From assembly GCA_027017025.1 (NCBI GenBank), contig JALURH010000092.1, positions 1 to 13,520 on the forward strand: a stretch of DNA of 13,520 nucleotides, in the 5' to 3' direction. How positions within the stretch are numbered: position 1 is the stretch's first letter; each line of letters opens with the position of its first letter. The position numbers and the translations under genes were made by a program. This document shows positions 12,354 to 13,520 of this stretch, one piece after another. The notes beneath the pieces were generated by a model. That model had not been told where the DNA came from, did not search any database, and saw only the letters and a program-made list of their open reading frames with translations. Source of the stretch: Thermofilaceae archaeon. Lineage in GTDB: Archaea; Thermoproteota; Thermoprotei; Thermofilales; Thermofilaceae.

Positions 12354-13160
12354 TCATCCCTTTAATCTCTCAAATGATGCTTCACATTCCTGTTTTTTAG
12401 CTTCTCGCATTATATTATTGATTATTTGTTTTAGAATACCTTCAGCAGTTTTATAATCCAATGCTTCAATATCAATCTTATACCTCGGGCTTCCAGCTAC
12501 ATAGAACTTTATTACTACATTCTCTGGGATATTAGTGTTTTTTTCCCAGGATGTAAGAACCCTTTTTAATCTCTTCACACCGTCGGGATGTATACACCTT
12601 ACTGTAAATATTCCGCTTATTTTTGCTTTGGGAACCTTTATACTGCTCTTAGCTATTTCAGATAGAATAACGGCCCATCTTTTCGGTACGCCAGCCTCTA
12701 CCAGAGCGTCTGCACCTCTTAAATGAGCCTCCTCTAATCCTTTATAGATCTCCCCATAATAGTCTTCAATAATCCACCCGGCTTCTCTATATGCATCATT
12801 CAGAGTCTTCCTTAGCTTCTTGGCAGCTAATTCTAATATTTTTTCTGCTCTCTGTGCTCTTTTCCACTGCATCATCTTTTCTTTTCGTTCTGCTTCACTA
12901 ACCCTCTTAAGAGATACATCTATTAGCCTCTTTGCACGGTTCACGCGTATAACTTTGAAAACTCTTTTCTGACCAACTTTTATAACCTCCCTTATCCCTC
13001 TAAACCATGAATGAGAAACCTCATTTAACGGTACATATGCTTCTATACCACCATATTCGTCTAGGGTGACAAAGGCTCCGTGATCATATATCTCTTTCAC
13101 CGTACCTATAACTAACTCATTAACAATGGGGAACCTTTCTCTTCTCTTCAAAGTAAACAC
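12354..13160 (-). CDS. eif2a: Translation initiation factor aIF2 subunit alpha
   Basis: 268-residue alpha subunit of aIF2, the heterotrimer that brings initiator tRNA to the ribosome. It has an N-terminal S1/OB domain (about 13-85: ELVIGTVKEIYDHGAFVTLDEYGGIEAYVPLNEV to RLIDVSLKRV), a helical middle domain (about 90-175), and a C-terminal alpha/beta domain that binds the gamma subunit (about 180-265). Length is normal (about 265-275). The start is GTG at 13160; relatives have a short segment before the S1 domain, consistent with this. No strong ribosome-binding site is visible. It is followed by nop10, 4 nt after its stop. The ribosomal genes that often precede it in archaea are absent; a GC-richer unassigned region is there instead. 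Confidence 0.94.
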   Translation of the reverse strand: MFTLKRRERFPIVNELVIGTVKEIYDHGAFVTLDEYGGIEAYVPLNEVSHSWFRGIREVIKVGQKRVFKVIRVNRAKRLIDVSLKRVSEAERKEKMMQWKRAQRAEKILELAAKKLRKTLNDAYREAGWIIEDYYGEIYKGLEEAHLRGADALVEAGVPKRWAVILSEIAKSSIKVPKAKISGIFTVRCIHPDGVKRLKRVLTSWEKNTNIPENVVIKFYVAGSPRYKIDIEALDYKTAEGILKQIINNIMREAKKQECEASFERLKG

Positions 13161-13209
13161 CAGAAAAAGTAGGGATTAACACACTTTTACTTCTTTTGCA
13201 TAGTTATCG

Positions 13210-13233
13210 ATAGGTGTTTTTATACATACCTAT
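13210..13233. promoter_or_regulatory. TATA-like element within a 6-bp dyad
   Basis: TTTTTATACATA (13216-13227) is flanked by ATAGGT (13210-13215) and ACCTAT (13228-13233). It could drive plus-strand transcription beginning about 13245-13250 into the GC-richer region. It is about 50 nt from the aIF2-alpha start and could instead serve that gene. Confidence 0.35.
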
Positions 13234-13520
13234 AGTGCTTCTTCATGCGGTTTTATCCTTATTTTCCTGGGTCTTGGGTCTCTCTGCCTAGCCAAGGCGT
13301 TGCCCTTAACGCTGTAGGGTAGGTGTTTTCGCTCGCCCCTGGGTTAGGCCGTAGAGCTTCTGCAGAACGTCAACATATGGCTTCGGGCTACTCAATAGTA
13401 CCGTGAAGCCAGCAAGCTGGAACCTAGTAATGGCTTACTTCAAGCAGCAAAGAGAAAATATCAGAAATCTACTACAAGAGCTTGGAAGCTAGATACTAGG
13501 AGCATAGCCAGCCCCAGCAC
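13234..13520. other. GC-richer, hairpin-rich region without an intact gene
   Basis: No long ORF spans this stretch. 13321-13380 is 55% G+C, clearly above the AT-rich flanks. It contains several inverted repeats: a 12-bp stem with one mismatch (13286-13297 with 13338-13349) enclosing GCGTT/AACGC (13297-13301 with 13308-13312), TGGCTTC with GAAGCCA around about 13376-13409, TTCTGCAGAA, and CCAGCAAGCTGG. A reading frame on the plus strand ends TVKPASWNLVMAYFKQQREN and then a short helix-like tail with a stop near 13492, but upstream it is broken by stops. It could be a structured RNA with its own promoter, or the decayed 3' end of a mobile-element protein gene. I do not recognise RNase P RNA, SRP RNA or rRNA in it. 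Confidence 0.4.

Noticed and set aside
13234..13520. RNase P RNA, SRP RNA or rRNA
   Set aside because: I could not find the conserved core segments of any of these RNAs, so only a generic structured-RNA possibility is kept.

Overview
The window looks like a chromosomal segment of an AT-rich, hyperthermophilic crenarchaeon (Thermoproteota, Desulfurococcales/Ignisphaera-like; genus not resolvable from the sequence). The evidence is the archaeal gene content: uS10, EF-1alpha, eL34, eL14, Cbf5, Nop10, aIF2-alpha, Orc1/Cdc6, GPN GTPase, a UbiA-type lipid prenyltransferase and STT3/AglB. TATA-box promoters lie at tight spacing, many starts are close to leaderless, and tRNA-type bulge-helix-bulge introns occur in three tRNA genes and one protein gene.

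Layout. 1-93: 5' part of tRNA-Ser(CGA) on the minus strand, cut by the window edge. 156-1828: EF-1alpha and uS10 on the minus strand. 1921-2427: an EMC3-like (DUF106) membrane insertase on the minus strand, sharing a short divergent promoter region with a plus-strand group of eL34, cytidylate kinase, eL14 and cbf5 (2474-4719). The cbf5 gene contains a 20-nt intron that splits the codon of the catalytic aspartate. Its stop codon touches the encoded CCA end of a convergent tRNA-Ser(GGA) at 4720-4820. 4986-6170: orc1/cdc6. 6183-6944: GPN GTPase (minus). 7041-7158: tRNA-Arg(CCU) with two introns. 7183-8058: UbiA/DGGGP synthase-like enzyme.

8111-12164 is the least conventional part. It holds a three-TM protein that resembles the eukaryotic oligosaccharyltransferase (OST) subunit OSTC/DC2, a RecA-like protein with an altered P-loop, an overlapping RuvX/YqgF-like RNase H-fold protein, a 52-residue zinc ribbon, and STT3/AglB, the catalytic subunit of N-glycosylation. 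The OSTC-like protein and AglB suggest a multi-subunit archaeal OST. The RecA-like and RuvX-like pair look translationally coupled.

12170-13160: Nop10 (not an obvious ORF because it starts with TTG) and aIF2-alpha on the minus strand. 13234-13520: a GC-richer, hairpin-rich stretch with no intact gene. It could be a structured RNA or a decayed mobile-element gene and is unresolved.

Functionally the window is dominated by translation and RNA modification (ribosomal proteins, EF-1alpha, aIF2-alpha, the two H/ACA RNP proteins Cbf5 and Nop10, tRNAs), replication initiation, membrane lipid synthesis, membrane protein insertion and protein N-glycosylation.
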